Made by a program: the position numbers and the translations under genes. Source: Azospirillum sp. RU38E (GTDB taxonomy: Bacteria > Pseudomonadota > Alphaproteobacteria > Azospirillales > Azospirillaceae). From it: a stretch of 64,000 nucleotides of DNA. The notes under the pieces were generated by a model. The model made no database searches and was not told where the DNA came from. It saw nothing but the letters and a program-made list of their open reading frames with translations. Location of the stretch: NCBI RefSeq assembly GCF_900188385.1, contig NZ_FZOI01000002.1, positions 402,542 to 466,541 on the forward strand. Reading direction: 5' to 3'. Below, in pieces: positions 1 through 8,599 of the stretch (the stretch's first letter is position 1; every line of letters starts with the position of its first letter).

Positions 1-807
1 AATCACGTGGGCCAGCGGCTCAGCCACCACTTCCATATGGAAGGCGTTGGCGTGCAGCAGCCTTTCCCCATCCAGCATGATGCCGACATGGCCGGGGAAG
101 AACACCAGATCGCTGCGCTGGAAGGCGAAACCCGCCCCATCGCTGGAAACCAGCGTGCCCAGGGCCGCCTGCTGCTGGTCGCTGTCCCGCGGGCAGGCAA
201 TGCCGGCCGCCAGCAGGGCCACCTGCACCAGACCTGAACAATCAATGCCGATACTGGTGCGCCCGCCCCACAAGTACGGCGTGCCGACAAAGCGTTCAGC
301 CACCGCCACCGGGTCGGCAGCCTTTTCCGCGATGGGGGCGATGTGGCGGATATGCAGCCAGCCACCACCGGCCAACTGACGCCAATCCCCCTCTTCCCCC
401 GCCACGGCCACCAGGGCGCCCATGGGCAGGATATCGACGAAGGGCAGCTTCAGGTCCGGACCGGGATAGAGCAGGGTGCGCAGTGCCGTCACCTTGTGCG
501 TCGGCGGCACCGGGTCGGCGTCCAACGCCTCCACCCGCAGCCAGCCGACATAACCATCGGTGCCGTTCTGGCCCCAGGCCCAGCCATCATGTTCTTCCAG
601 CACGGTGAAGGCTTCACCATGCAGCAGCTCCGATGCCTGCCGTGCCTCATAGCCCGGCTCTTCCTTCAGGGTGGCGAAGCCGGCCCCAATCTGGCAGGGC
701 ACGCCGTCAATGAAGCGGGCAGCCGTGACCTTGCCACGCAGATAGGAGGCGGCGAGGTCATCCCGATACGGGTGAACGCGCTTGTCGAGAATTTCTTGGT
801 CGGTCAT
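1..807 (-). CDS. NlpC/P60 family peptidase (partial, 3' end outside window)
   Basis: The frame is open from an ATG at 807 to the window edge (269 codons, no stop), so the C-terminus is missing. The N-terminal half looks like bacterial SH3 domains (for example GWAWGQNGTDGYVGWLRV around residues 76-93). It is followed by an NlpC/P60 core with FVGTPYLWGGRTSIGIDCSGLV, the usual context of the catalytic Cys, and a GHVGIML stretch that supplies the catalytic His. Such enzymes cleave peptidoglycan stem peptides. The start overlaps the MarR stop in an ATGA arrangement, so the two genes are translationally coupled. The order aminopeptidase, MarR, NlpC suggests one leftward unit. Confidence 0.85.
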   Translation of the reverse strand, partial: MTDQEILDKRVHPYRDDLAASYLRGKVTAARFIDGVPCQIGAGFATLKEEPGYEARQASELLHGEAFTVLEEHDGWAWGQNGTDGYVGWLRVEALDADPVPPTHKVTALRTLLYPGPDLKLPFVDILPMGALVAVAGEEGDWRQLAGGGWLHIRHIAPIAEKAADPVAVAERFVGTPYLWGGRTSIGIDCSGLVQVALLAAGIACPRDSDQQQAALGTLVSSDGAGFAFQRSDLVFFPGHVGIMLDGERLLHANAFHMEVVAEPLAHVI

Positions 808-1250
808 GCCGAAGGGGCCAGGGCTTCCGGTCGGGCGCCTTCCACCGCCAGAGCGGCGACGGCGCCATTCATATCCAGCGGGGCATCAAACGCCCCGCCA
901 TCTTCGCCAACCGGTACGGCCGTGCGCCCCGCATCGATCACCATCTGGCCGAATTCCGCCAGATGTACAGACCCTTTCACGGTCCGCTGTACCAACACGT
1001 TGCGCCGATCATCCTGGTCGCGCTTGCGCTTGATGTAGCCCAGTCGGCCCAACCGGTCCAGCGCGCGGGTGATGGCGGGCTTGGAGACGTTCAATGTCTG
1101 CGCCAGCCCGCGCACCGTGTGGGGCGGCGGGGTTAGATAGACCGTCAGCATCAGGGCCAGTTGCCGTGCCGACAGGTCCGGCCCGTCCTTGCGGACAGAG
1201 GCGACCAGCGCCCCACGCCAGAGTTGCAGCGCCTCAAGGTTCCGTGACAT
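804..1250 (-). CDS. MarR family transcriptional regulator
   Basis: 148-residue protein with a winged-helix core: HTVRGLAQTLNVSKPAITRALDRL is the recognition region and the wing carries RKRDQDDRRNVLVQRT, a MarR-type DxR motif. I start it at the ATG at 1250, which has a GGGGGCGGG stretch just upstream; an in-frame start at 1295 would add 15 residues without family similarity. Its stop overlaps the start of the NlpC/P60 gene by 4 bases. The ligand is unknown. An inverted repeat at 1314-1339 lies about 64 bases upstream and could be an autoregulatory site. Confidence 0.8.
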   Translation of the reverse strand: MSRNLEALQLWRGALVASVRKDGPDLSARQLALMLTVYLTPPPHTVRGLAQTLNVSKPAITRALDRLGRLGYIKRKRDQDDRRNVLVQRTVKGSVHLAEFGQMVIDAGRTAVPVGEDGGAFDAPLDMNGAVAALAVEGARPEALAPSA

Positions 1251-1313
1251 GCCCGCCCCCGACCGCTTCGCGCCGGGTTTTGCGGAAAATCGCAACCGGA
1301 CGCGAAACGGAGT

Positions 1314-1339
1314 TTGCCGAATAAAGCGTTTTTCGGCAA
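1314..1339. promoter_or_regulatory. Inverted repeat upstream of MarR gene (possible operator)
   Basis: TTGCCGAA (1314-1321) and TTCGGCAA (1332-1339) are perfect 8-base inverted arms separated by 10 bases. They lie in the gap between the aminopeptidase stop and the MarR start. On the minus strand there is no U-run after the stem, so it is not a good terminator. A MarR operator is one reading, but the spacing is wider than in classical MarR sites. Confidence 0.3.
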
Positions 1340-1367
1340 GTCGGGAACGAATCAGCCCGCAGCGGGT

Positions 1368-2753
1368 TTACGCCGTCGGCGGAAACCGCTTCGCGATCAC
1401 GTTGAAAAAGGCGCGCAGGGTCATCGCCTCCCCGCCTTCCGGGCGGCCGGGGCGGCTGCTGGCATTCCAGGAATAAAGGTCGACATGGGCCCAGACCGTG
1501 TCCTTGGAGACGAACTGTTCCAGGAACAGGGCCGCCGTGATGGCCCCGGCCATGCCGCCGCCCGGCGCATTGTTCAGGTCAGCGATTTTGCTGTCGAGCT
1601 GCGGGCGATAGCCCTGCCACAGCGGCAGGCGCCACAGCGGATCATCCGTTGCCGCTGCTTCCGCCGCAATCTCCGCCGCCAGCGCATCATCATTGCTGAA
1701 CAGAGCCGGCAGGTCGGCCCCCAGCGCCACCCGCGCGGCACCGGTCAGGGTGGCGAAATCCAGCAGCAGGGCCGGCTTTTCGCTGTCCGCCTCTGCCAAG
1801 GCGTCGCAGAGAATCAACCGGCCCTCGGCATCGGTATTGCCGATTTCCACCGTCAGCCCCTTGCGGGTGGGGATGATATCCATCGGGCGGAAGGCATTGC
1901 CGGCCACGGCATTTTCCACCGCCGGCACCAGCACGCGCAGCCGCACCGGCAGCCCGGCATCCATCACCATGCGGGCCAGCGCCAGGGCGTGCGCCCCGCC
2001 GCCCATATCCTTCTTCATCATCAGCATGGAAGAAGCCGGCTTGATGTCCAGCCCGCCGGTGTCGAAGCAGACCCCCTTGCCGACCAGCGTGACCAGCGGA
2101 TGGGCGGCATCACCCCAGCGGATATCAATCAGGCGCGGGGCCTTCTCGGCGGCACGGCCGACGGCATGGATCATCGGGTAATTCTGCGCCAGCAGATCAT
2201 CACCCACGATCACGCTGAAGCTGGCACCGAATTCCGTTGCCAGCGCCTCGGCAGCGGCGGCCAGTTCCGGCGGCCCCATATCCTCGCACGGGGTGTTCAC
2301 CAGATCGCGCACCAGCGTGGCAGAGCGGGCAAAGCGCTCCACCGCCGCCACATCGGCATTGGCCGGCAGCACCAAACTGGCAAAGCTCTTAGTGGATTTC
2401 TTGTAGCGGGTGAACTGATAGCAGGCCAGGGCCCAGCCGGTGGCAACGGCGGTGGCCTTCGCCGGCTCCAGCGCCGTGTCAAGGACATAGCTGCCGGCGG
2501 GCAGGCTGCCCGGCAGACCGGCCAGCGACCAGATATCCAGCTTCTCTGCCACGCCGACCAGCACACGGACCAGCGCGCCATCGGCACCGCCGATCAGGGC
2601 GGTGCTGCCGGGGGTGGCCTTGAAGCCCAGGCGGCGCACCCAGGCGGCCTCTGCCGCCGGTGCGGCGTTCAGCCAGCCATCCAGCGCATCCTTGGTCAGC
2701 AGCGTCAGGGGAACGGTATCGGCGGCGGGGGCGGTCAGCAGACAGGTCAGCAC
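1368..2753 (-). CDS. M17 leucyl aminopeptidase family protein
   Basis: 461 residues, with the M17 catalytic domain in the C-terminal two thirds. GKGVCFDTGGLDIKP supplies a metal-binding Asp and the catalytic Lys region, MMKKDMGGGAH another conserved block, and NTDAEGRLIL is the M17 signature with metal-binding Asp and Glu. The enzyme is expected to remove N-terminal residues from peptides in the cytoplasm using two divalent metals. The N-terminal region is shorter and more divergent than in E. coli PepA, as is common in the alphaproteobacterial PepB-like group. It is divergent from the GST gene at 2859 with 105 bases between them. Confidence 0.9.
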   Translation of the reverse strand: MLTCLLTAPAADTVPLTLLTKDALDGWLNAAPAAEAAWVRRLGFKATPGSTALIGGADGALVRVLVGVAEKLDIWSLAGLPGSLPAGSYVLDTALEPAKATAVATGWALACYQFTRYKKSTKSFASLVLPANADVAAVERFARSATLVRDLVNTPCEDMGPPELAAAAEALATEFGASFSVIVGDDLLAQNYPMIHAVGRAAEKAPRLIDIRWGDAAHPLVTLVGKGVCFDTGGLDIKPASSMLMMKKDMGGGAHALALARMVMDAGLPVRLRVLVPAVENAVAGNAFRPMDIIPTRKGLTVEIGNTDAEGRLILCDALAEADSEKPALLLDFATLTGAARVALGADLPALFSNDDALAAEIAAEAAATDDPLWRLPLWQGYRPQLDSKIADLNNAPGGGMAGAITAALFLEQFVSKDTVWAHVDLYSWNASSRPGRPEGGEAMTLRAFFNVIAKRFPPTA

Positions 2754-2858
2754 TTGGGGCTTGGTCCTTTTGCAGAGACGGGTATGGATTTTCGGGCTTG
2801 GTCGCCCTTTCTTCCAGCCCTACTCTCCCCCGGCCCCCATCGCAATGGTGAAGCTGAG

Positions 2859-3530
2859 ATGACGACGACGCCCCCCACCGACCTGACCCTGGTGATCGCC
2901 AATAAGCGTTATTCCTCCTGGTCGCTGCGCCCCTGGCTGGCGCTGCGCGCCGCCGGTGCAACATTTCAGGAGGTGCTGGTGCCGCTGCGCACGCCGGAGA
3001 CAAGGCAGGCGCTGCTGGCCCATGGTCCCACCGGCAAGGCCCCGGTGCTGAAGCAGGGCGATCTGACCGTCTGGGATAGCCTGGCCATCTGCGACTATGT
3101 GGCGGAACTATTCCCCCAGGCGCAGCTGTGGCCCGCCGATGCCAAGGCCCGCGCCGTGGCCCGCTCGGTGGCGGCGGAAATGCATTCCGGTTTCATGGAT
3201 TTGCGCCGCAATCTGTTCTTCGATCTGCATCAGGTGCATGATGTGCCGGAGCGGGTGGCGTCCGCTGCCGGCGATATCGCCCGTATCCAGGCGCTGTGGG
3301 CCGACTGCCGCGCCCGATTCGGGGCCGGTGGCCCCTTCCTGTTCGGCCATTTCACCATCGCGGATGCCATGTATGCCCCGGTCTGCGTGCGGCTGCGCGG
3401 CTGGAAGGGTGTTGTGCTGACGCCAGAGGCCGACGCCTATATCGAGGCCATCTTCGCCCTGCCCGCCATGCGGGAATGGGTGGCGGCCGCAGCGCAGGAA
3501 CCCTGGGTGATTGATTACCTGAACATCTGA
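2859..3530 (+). CDS. Glutathione S-transferase family protein
   Basis: 223 residues. The N-terminal thioredoxin-like domain begins with LVIANKRYSSWSLRPW, where the SxWSxR motif is the glutathione-site serine context of zeta/YfcF-like GSTs. It continues to TGKAPVLKQGDLTVWDSLAICDY, with the cis-Pro and the Asp-Ser pair that binds the glutamyl moiety. An all-helical C-terminal domain follows and ends with the FTIADAMYAPV N-capping box. The same frame is open far upstream but only antisense to the aminopeptidase; the ATG at 2859 matches the family N-terminus. Substrate unknown. Confidence 0.88.
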   Translation: MTTTPPTDLTLVIANKRYSSWSLRPWLALRAAGATFQEVLVPLRTPETRQALLAHGPTGKAPVLKQGDLTVWDSLAICDYVAELFPQAQLWPADAKARAVARSVAAEMHSGFMDLRRNLFFDLHQVHDVPERVASAAGDIARIQALWADCRARFGAGGPFLFGHFTIADAMYAPVCVRLRGWKGVVLTPEADAYIEAIFALPAMREWVAAAAQEPWVIDYLNI

Positions 3531-3657
3531 TCCAGCCGCCCTTTATCCGCCATGTGGCCACCCCGGAATATTTCCATGGGCGGCCCGTGGTCCCGGCATT
3601 ACCGCTGCATCCGATAAGGCAACCACCGCCCGCAAACCGCCATCAGGGAGCCCGCCC

Positions 3658-4809
3658 ATGTCCGCCCCGTCCTTCCGCTTCCGCTATGGTCCCCGCGTGT
3701 TGAGCGGCCCCGGCACGGCCGGACAGGTGGCAGACCATCTGCCGGCGGGGCCCTGCCTGCTGGTGACGGACAAGGGCGTGCGCAGCCTGGGCCTGCTGGC
3801 CCCAGTGCTGGAGGCATTGGAAAAGGCCGGCATCCCCGTCAGCATTTTCGATGCGGTGGAGCCCGATCCCTCGCGCGAGACCGTGCTGGCCACCGTGGCC
3901 GCCGGCCGGGCGGCGGGCGCTGTTTCCGTGCTGGGCGTGGGCGGTGGCAGCCCAATGGATGTGGCCAAACTGGCAGCCTATCTGCTGGCCTCCGGCGATG
4001 ATCTGGAAACGATCTGGGGTGTGGAACAGGCCAAGGGCAAGCGCCTGCCCCTGTTGCTGGTCCCCACCACGGCCGGCACGGGGTCTGAGGCCACGCCCGT
4101 CACCGTCATCTCCGTCGGCAATGGCGAAAAGCGCGGTGTCAGCGCCGGGGTTCTGCTGCCCAATGTCAGCGTGCTGGACCCGCTGCTGACCCTGGGCCTG
4201 CCGCCGCACGTGACGGCGGCCACCGGCATTGATGCCATGGTTCACGCCATCGAATCCTATACCAGTGCCCGGCTGAAAAACCCGATGTCGGACATGCTGG
4301 CACGCGAAGCGCTGCGCCTGCTGTCGGCCAACCTGCTGAAGGCCTGCCGCACGCCCGGCGATGTGGAAGCGCGCAGCGCCATGCTGCTGGGTGCCCATCT
4401 GGCGGGTGTTGCCTTCGCCAATGCGCCGGTGGCGGGCGTCCATGCCCTGGCCTATCCGCTGGGCGGGCTGTTCCATGTACCGCACGGCCTGTCCAACGCG
4501 CTGGTGCTGCCGCATGTGATGGCCTTCAACATGCCGGTGACGGCCCCGCTTTATGCCGAACTGGCCCCGCTGGTCGACCCTTCGCTGGCCGGCCTGTCCC
4601 CAAGCGCACAGGCGGAAGGGCTGGTGGCAGCCATGGTCACCCTGTCGCGCGAAAGCGGCCTGCCGCAGCAGATGCGCGCCGTGGGCGTGACGGAAGCCGA
4701 CCTGCCGCAGATGGCCAAGGACGCGATGCTGCAACAGCGCCTGCTGGTCAACAACCCGCGCCCCATTCTGGAAGCCGACGCGCTGGCCATCTATCAGGCC
4801 GCCTGGTGA
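3658..4809 (+). CDS. Iron-containing (group III) alcohol dehydrogenase
   Basis: 383 residues of the Fe-ADH superfamily. The NAD(P)-binding N-domain has GVGGGSPMDVAKL (the GGGS pyrophosphate loop) and PTTAGTGSEATPVTVI. The C-terminal helical domain carries the metal ligands: Asp in GIDAMVHAIESY and His residues in AGVHALAYPLGGLFHVPHG. It should oxidise alcohols or reduce aldehydes with NAD(P)H in the cytoplasm; the substrate cannot be read from sequence. An SD-like AGGGAG precedes the ATG. It follows the GST by about 130 bases on the same strand and may be co-transcribed. Confidence 0.9.
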   Translation: MSAPSFRFRYGPRVLSGPGTAGQVADHLPAGPCLLVTDKGVRSLGLLAPVLEALEKAGIPVSIFDAVEPDPSRETVLATVAAGRAAGAVSVLGVGGGSPMDVAKLAAYLLASGDDLETIWGVEQAKGKRLPLLLVPTTAGTGSEATPVTVISVGNGEKRGVSAGVLLPNVSVLDPLLTLGLPPHVTAATGIDAMVHAIESYTSARLKNPMSDMLAREALRLLSANLLKACRTPGDVEARSAMLLGAHLAGVAFANAPVAGVHALAYPLGGLFHVPHGLSNALVLPHVMAFNMPVTAPLYAELAPLVDPSLAGLSPSAQAEGLVAAMVTLSRESGLPQQMRAVGVTEADLPQMAKDAMLQQRLLVNNPRPILEADALAIYQAAW

Positions 4810-4810
4810 G

Positions 4811-4854
4811 AAAAAAAGCGGCCCCGCACCCTGTTGCACAGGATAGCGGGGCCG
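4811..4854 (-). terminator. Rho-independent terminator of the TonB receptor gene
   Basis: CGGCCCCGC (4819-4827) pairs with GCGGGGCCG (4846-4854) across an 18-base loop. On the minus strand the stem is followed by seven T (the A-run 4811-4817). It ends the leftward TonB receptor transcript, and the alcohol dehydrogenase on the other strand stops just before it. Confidence 0.85.
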
Positions 4855-4881
4855 TGGGAGGAAGGTTAAGCCAAAGGCATC

Positions 4882-7227
4882 CTAGAAGCTCGCCCCCACG
4901 CGCAGGCCAACCGTGCGCCCGGGGTTATAGCTGGAGGTCGTGGAACTCCAGGCCACGGTGGTCTGATTGGCCACGCGCTTGTCTTCCACATTATTGACGA
5001 AGGCATTGGCGAAATAGCGCTGATCGGCGCTGTCCCAGCGCAGGTTCAGGTCCGTCTTGCTATAACCGCCATTGCGACCCTGCACATAATTGGCACTGTC
5101 GCTGAACGTCTTTGACTGCACATAGAAATCGATTGCAGGGCTAAGCGTGCTGCCGCCCGGCAGATCGAAAATATGCTCATAGCCCAGCCGCGCGCTCCAG
5201 CGTGGGGCATTGGCCAGCCGGTTGCCGGAGAAATCCGCCACCGCACCAGGAATGGGCGCATAGCCCATGATGGGGGCGAAGATATTATACATCACATCGG
5301 CGCTGTGCAGATTGTCCGATGCATTGGGGAAACGCTTATATTTCCCATCCAGATAGGAGAGATAGGCCGAGATGCGGTCGTTGCGCGTGGGGCGGAACAG
5401 GCTTTCCAGTTCCACACCCCGGATACGCGCCTTGGCAGCATTGGTGGTGACCGCCACCGGGCCGGTGGCGGTGCTGATCACGCTGGAAACCTGCAAATCC
5501 TGGTAATCCATGTTGAACAGGGTCGCCGACAGGAACAGCTTGCGATCCAGCAGGTTACCGCGCAACCCGGCTTCATAGTTCGTCACCGTTTCCGGCCGAT
5601 AGCTTCTATAGGGGGCCGGGTTGGTGCTGGATTGCAATCCACCGGCACGATAGCCGGTGCTGACCGTGGCATAGCCCATGATCTCATCGGTGAAATCATA
5701 GTCCAACCCCGCCTTCCAACTGACCTTGCTGAATTTCTCCGACGCGCGCGCCCGGTCGTCCGTCAGGCCCAGGCCGCCGGCCGGGCAGGTGGTGCTGTTG
5801 ATATTTTGCCGGGTGACGGTGCCGCCGAGGCAGACCAGTTCCTGCTGGCCACCATGCACCGTGTCCCAGGTGGAGCGCAGACCGGCCAGCAGACGGAACC
5901 GGTCCGTCACGCGGAAGGTGCCCTGGGCAAACACGGCTGCGGATTCACTGCCCCAATCTGTATAGCTGTTCACCACATCCACAGCAGCAATGGTGGAAAT
6001 CTGCTTGCCGGTACCGGCCGAGATGGGGCCGAAGGCGTTGAACACGCTGGCGAACGGGGCCGGTGCCGTATTGCCGGCGTGCAGCAGGCGCTGGCCAGAC
6101 GGTGTGTCGTCCCAATAATAATAACCGCCGCCGACCAGTGAAATCCGCTCCGCCTCGTAATTGATATCCAGTTCGTGGGAACTGGCCTTCTGGCGCTGGT
6201 CCAGATATTCTTGCGAGAAGACGCCGGTGCTGACCACCACACCATCATTTTTCAACACGGAATAGCCGGCCAGATAGGTTGCCGTCACCGCGTCGGAAAT
6301 CTCCCAGGTCAGCCGGGAACGGGCGGTGTATTCCTGTACATCCTTGCCATTGTCGCGCACCTTCTGGATGCCAGGATTGGGTTCATGGGTGTTTATGATC
6401 TCTGCCGGGCCGAAGCGGCCCGACTTCAGATCAGCATTGGGATAATAATTATAATTGGCCAGATAGATCAGCGGGGATGTACCCTCATCCTGGCCATAAT
6501 TCAGCGATAGGCGCCAGGTCAGATTATCGGCAATGTTCCAGCGGCTGGTGAGGCGCACCCCGGTCTGGTCCGTCTTGTCGAACCGGTCCTGGGCCGAATA
6601 TCGCGGCGACAGCCCGTCATTGACATGCCGGAAGGCAGAGACACGCAGGGCGAAATTATCGGCCACCGGCAGGTCCGTGTGCAGGCGGACCTGCACATCC
6701 TGATGCGATCCATATTGCACGTCACCGCTGACGGCATAATCGTTGCCCGGATCAGCCGTATTGATGTTCACCACGCCCGCCGTGGCGTTGCGGCCATGCA
6801 CGGTGCCCTGCGGCCCGCGCAGCACCTCAATGGCGCCGATATCAAACATGCCCAGCGTCAGCGTGGTGGCAAAGGGGGCATAGATGCCATCCACCTGCGT
6901 CGCCACCGTGGAATAACCGCTGAAGCCGTTATTGCTGCCGATGCCACGCATGGCAAAGCCGTTCTGGCTGAACTGCAGGTTCGGCACCGTGGTGACCAGA
7001 TCACTCGCCACCGTAATATTCTGGCGGTCCAGGATATCCGGGTTCAGCACGGAAACGGCGATGGGCGCCTTGCCCAGCGTCTCCTTCACCTTCTGTGCCG
7101 TCACCACGATTTCCGCCAGCACATCGTCCGATGCGTCGGTTTCAGCCGCCAGGGCCGCTGCCGAAACAAGCATGGTGCTGGCCGACAGCAACAAGGCGGT
7201 ACGCATAGCCTTCCATGGACGTGTCAT
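4882..7227 (-). CDS. TonB-dependent outer-membrane receptor
   Basis: 781 residues. A signal peptide (MRTALLLSASTMLVSAAALAA) is followed by a TonB-box-like EIVVTAQKV. The plug domain contains VPNLQFSQNGFAMRGIG and EVLRGPQGTVHGRNATAGVVNI, and a 22-strand-type barrel ends in the aromatic C-terminus GLRVGASF. The protein imports a substrate across the outer membrane using TonB energy. A good SD (GGGGAAGGA) precedes the ATG. Two secreted ester hydrolases lie upstream on the same strand, which suggests uptake of plant aromatic esters or esterified sugars rather than siderophores (inference). A hairpin at 7304-7323 separates it from the SGNH gene. Confidence 0.93.
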   Translation of the reverse strand: MTRPWKAMRTALLLSASTMLVSAAALAAETDASDDVLAEIVVTAQKVKETLGKAPIAVSVLNPDILDRQNITVASDLVTTVPNLQFSQNGFAMRGIGSNNGFSGYSTVATQVDGIYAPFATTLTLGMFDIGAIEVLRGPQGTVHGRNATAGVVNINTADPGNDYAVSGDVQYGSHQDVQVRLHTDLPVADNFALRVSAFRHVNDGLSPRYSAQDRFDKTDQTGVRLTSRWNIADNLTWRLSLNYGQDEGTSPLIYLANYNYYPNADLKSGRFGPAEIINTHEPNPGIQKVRDNGKDVQEYTARSRLTWEISDAVTATYLAGYSVLKNDGVVVSTGVFSQEYLDQRQKASSHELDINYEAERISLVGGGYYYWDDTPSGQRLLHAGNTAPAPFASVFNAFGPISAGTGKQISTIAAVDVVNSYTDWGSESAAVFAQGTFRVTDRFRLLAGLRSTWDTVHGGQQELVCLGGTVTRQNINSTTCPAGGLGLTDDRARASEKFSKVSWKAGLDYDFTDEIMGYATVSTGYRAGGLQSSTNPAPYRSYRPETVTNYEAGLRGNLLDRKLFLSATLFNMDYQDLQVSSVISTATGPVAVTTNAAKARIRGVELESLFRPTRNDRISAYLSYLDGKYKRFPNASDNLHSADVMYNIFAPIMGYAPIPGAVADFSGNRLANAPRWSARLGYEHIFDLPGGSTLSPAIDFYVQSKTFSDSANYVQGRNGGYSKTDLNLRWDSADQRYFANAFVNNVEDKRVANQTTVAWSSTTSSYNPGRTVGLRVGASF

Positions 7228-7303
7228 TTTCCTTCCCCTCTATGTTTGTTGGTTATGGTCTTTGGCCCGGACATCACCGGAAAGCAGGCAGCAAGGCCCC
7301 GTC

Positions 7304-7323
7304 CCCGCGCCCAGGGGCGCGGG
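7304..7323. other. GC-rich hairpin between SGNH hydrolase and TonB receptor
   Basis: CCCGCGCC (7304-7311), loop CAGG, GGCGCGGG (7316-7323). It sits in the 127-base gap between two leftward genes. There is no T-run on either side, so it is more likely an mRNA-stabilising or processing hairpin that separates expression levels than a true terminator. Confidence 0.45.
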
Positions 7324-7354
7324 TTGTCTCTGTCCTTCCGGGGACCGGCTCGCT

Positions 7355-8599
7355 TTACTTCAGCAGAACACCCAGTGCTGTCTCCGCCATGGCGCGGTAA
7401 CCGGCATCCGACGGGTGCAGCTTGTCGCCACTGTCATAGGCCGGCTTGATCCGCTGCGGATCGGCGCTGTCACGCACGGCAGCATCAAAATCGATGACGC
7501 TGTCAAATTCCCCGCTGGTGCGAATCCAGCGGTTCAACTCCTGCCGCACCACTTCCTTTTCCGGCGTCGCATAGCCAGGGAAAGGGGAGCCCAGGAAGGG
7601 GGTCAGGGTGGCACCGTGGATTTTCACCCCCCGCGCCTTGGCCCTGGCGATCAGCTGGCGATAACCGGCAATCAGGTCGGCCGCCGTGACAACCGGGTGA
7701 TGGCCCGGACCACGCGGATTTTCCAGCCCGCTCAAGCCCAGATCATTGATGCCTTCCAACAGCACGATATCGGTGACGCCGGGCACCGACAGGGCATCGC
7801 GGTCGAAGCGGGCCAGGGCCGCCGGCCCCATCTCGTCGCGCAGCACGCGGTTACCGGCGATGCCGGCATTGGCGATGGCGACATCATTCTGCCCCTTCTG
7901 GCGCAACAGGGCCGCCAGCTGGTCGGGCCAGCCGCGCATCATCGCATCCTTGGCCCCGGTCCCATCGGTGATGGAATCACCAAAGGTGACGATGGTACGC
8001 GCCGTCTTGGTGGCGCGTACCAGGATGGCGGAAACAATCTCCCGCCCGGTTTCAACCCGCGCGTCGGTCAGCTTGGCCGCCCGCGTCTGATCGGCACCGG
8101 CCGCCACCTCCACCACATGCAGCGGGTCGGCCTGGGGAATGGTCACCGCTGCCGGCAGGTGCAGGGTCACATAAACGATAGCACCGGCCGCCACCTGCAG
8201 GGGCAGCGGATCGCTCACCAACGGGGCGCCGGCGGCAATGCGGGCCGAGCTGTCACCGGAAAAGCGCAGCGGTGCCACGCTCTTGCTGTCCAGATTGCCG
8301 GCCGCATCCGCCAGGGCAATGGTCGCCGCCGATACAAGCACATCCGTGGGCAGGGTTTCGGCAGACAGGCGAACGCGAACCTCATCCCCCGCAGCGGTGA
8401 TGCGCATCTTATAGCGCAGCGTGCCCTGCACTTCCGCCGGCGGACGCCAGAAATCGAAGGGCAGCTTCTCCAGATTTAAGGAGGGGCTGGAGGCCCAGCT
8501 TTGCACCCAGCGCCCGTCCGGTGCCGCCAGGGCGGCTGGCACACAGATCAGGGCCAGGGCCGACACCGATAACAGCCGCTTGAACAAAGAATTCCTCAC
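7355..8599 (-). CDS. Secreted SGNH/GDSL-type esterase
   Basis: 414 residues. I choose the GTG at 8599: GGAGG lies 9 bases upstream and the GTG overlaps the preceding stop as GTGA, whereas an ATG at 8620 would place that SD inside the gene. The product then starts with a clean signal peptide ending ALICVPAALA. A beta-rich N-terminal region (about 30-195) precedes the SGNH fold. FGDSITDG gives nucleophile Ser209, the NAGIAGNR block the oxyanion Gly, GINDLG the Asn, and DKLHPSD the Asp392/His395 pair. Likely removes acyl groups from plant glycans or small esters in the periplasm or outside. Confidence 0.9.
   Translation of the reverse strand: MRNSLFKRLLSVSALALICVPAALAAPDGRWVQSWASSPSLNLEKLPFDFWRPPAEVQGTLRYKMRITAAGDEVRVRLSAETLPTDVLVSAATIALADAAGNLDSKSVAPLRFSGDSSARIAAGAPLVSDPLPLQVAAGAIVYVTLHLPAAVTIPQADPLHVVEVAAGADQTRAAKLTDARVETGREIVSAILVRATKTARTIVTFGDSITDGTGAKDAMMRGWPDQLAALLRQKGQNDVAIANAGIAGNRVLRDEMGPAALARFDRDALSVPGVTDIVLLEGINDLGLSGLENPRGPGHHPVVTAADLIAGYRQLIARAKARGVKIHGATLTPFLGSPFPGYATPEKEVVRQELNRWIRTSGEFDSVIDFDAAVRDSADPQRIKPAYDSGDKLHPSDAGYRAMAETALGVLLK

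Noticed and set aside
1314-2858. Long plus-strand frame running into the GST gene
   Set aside because: It is antisense to the M17 aminopeptidase, rich in Arg/Gln/His with no family features. The GST begins at 2859.
3643-4839. 398-codon minus-strand frame over the alcohol dehydrogenase
   Set aside because: Antisense to a well-supported Fe-ADH; no recognisable domain or start signal.
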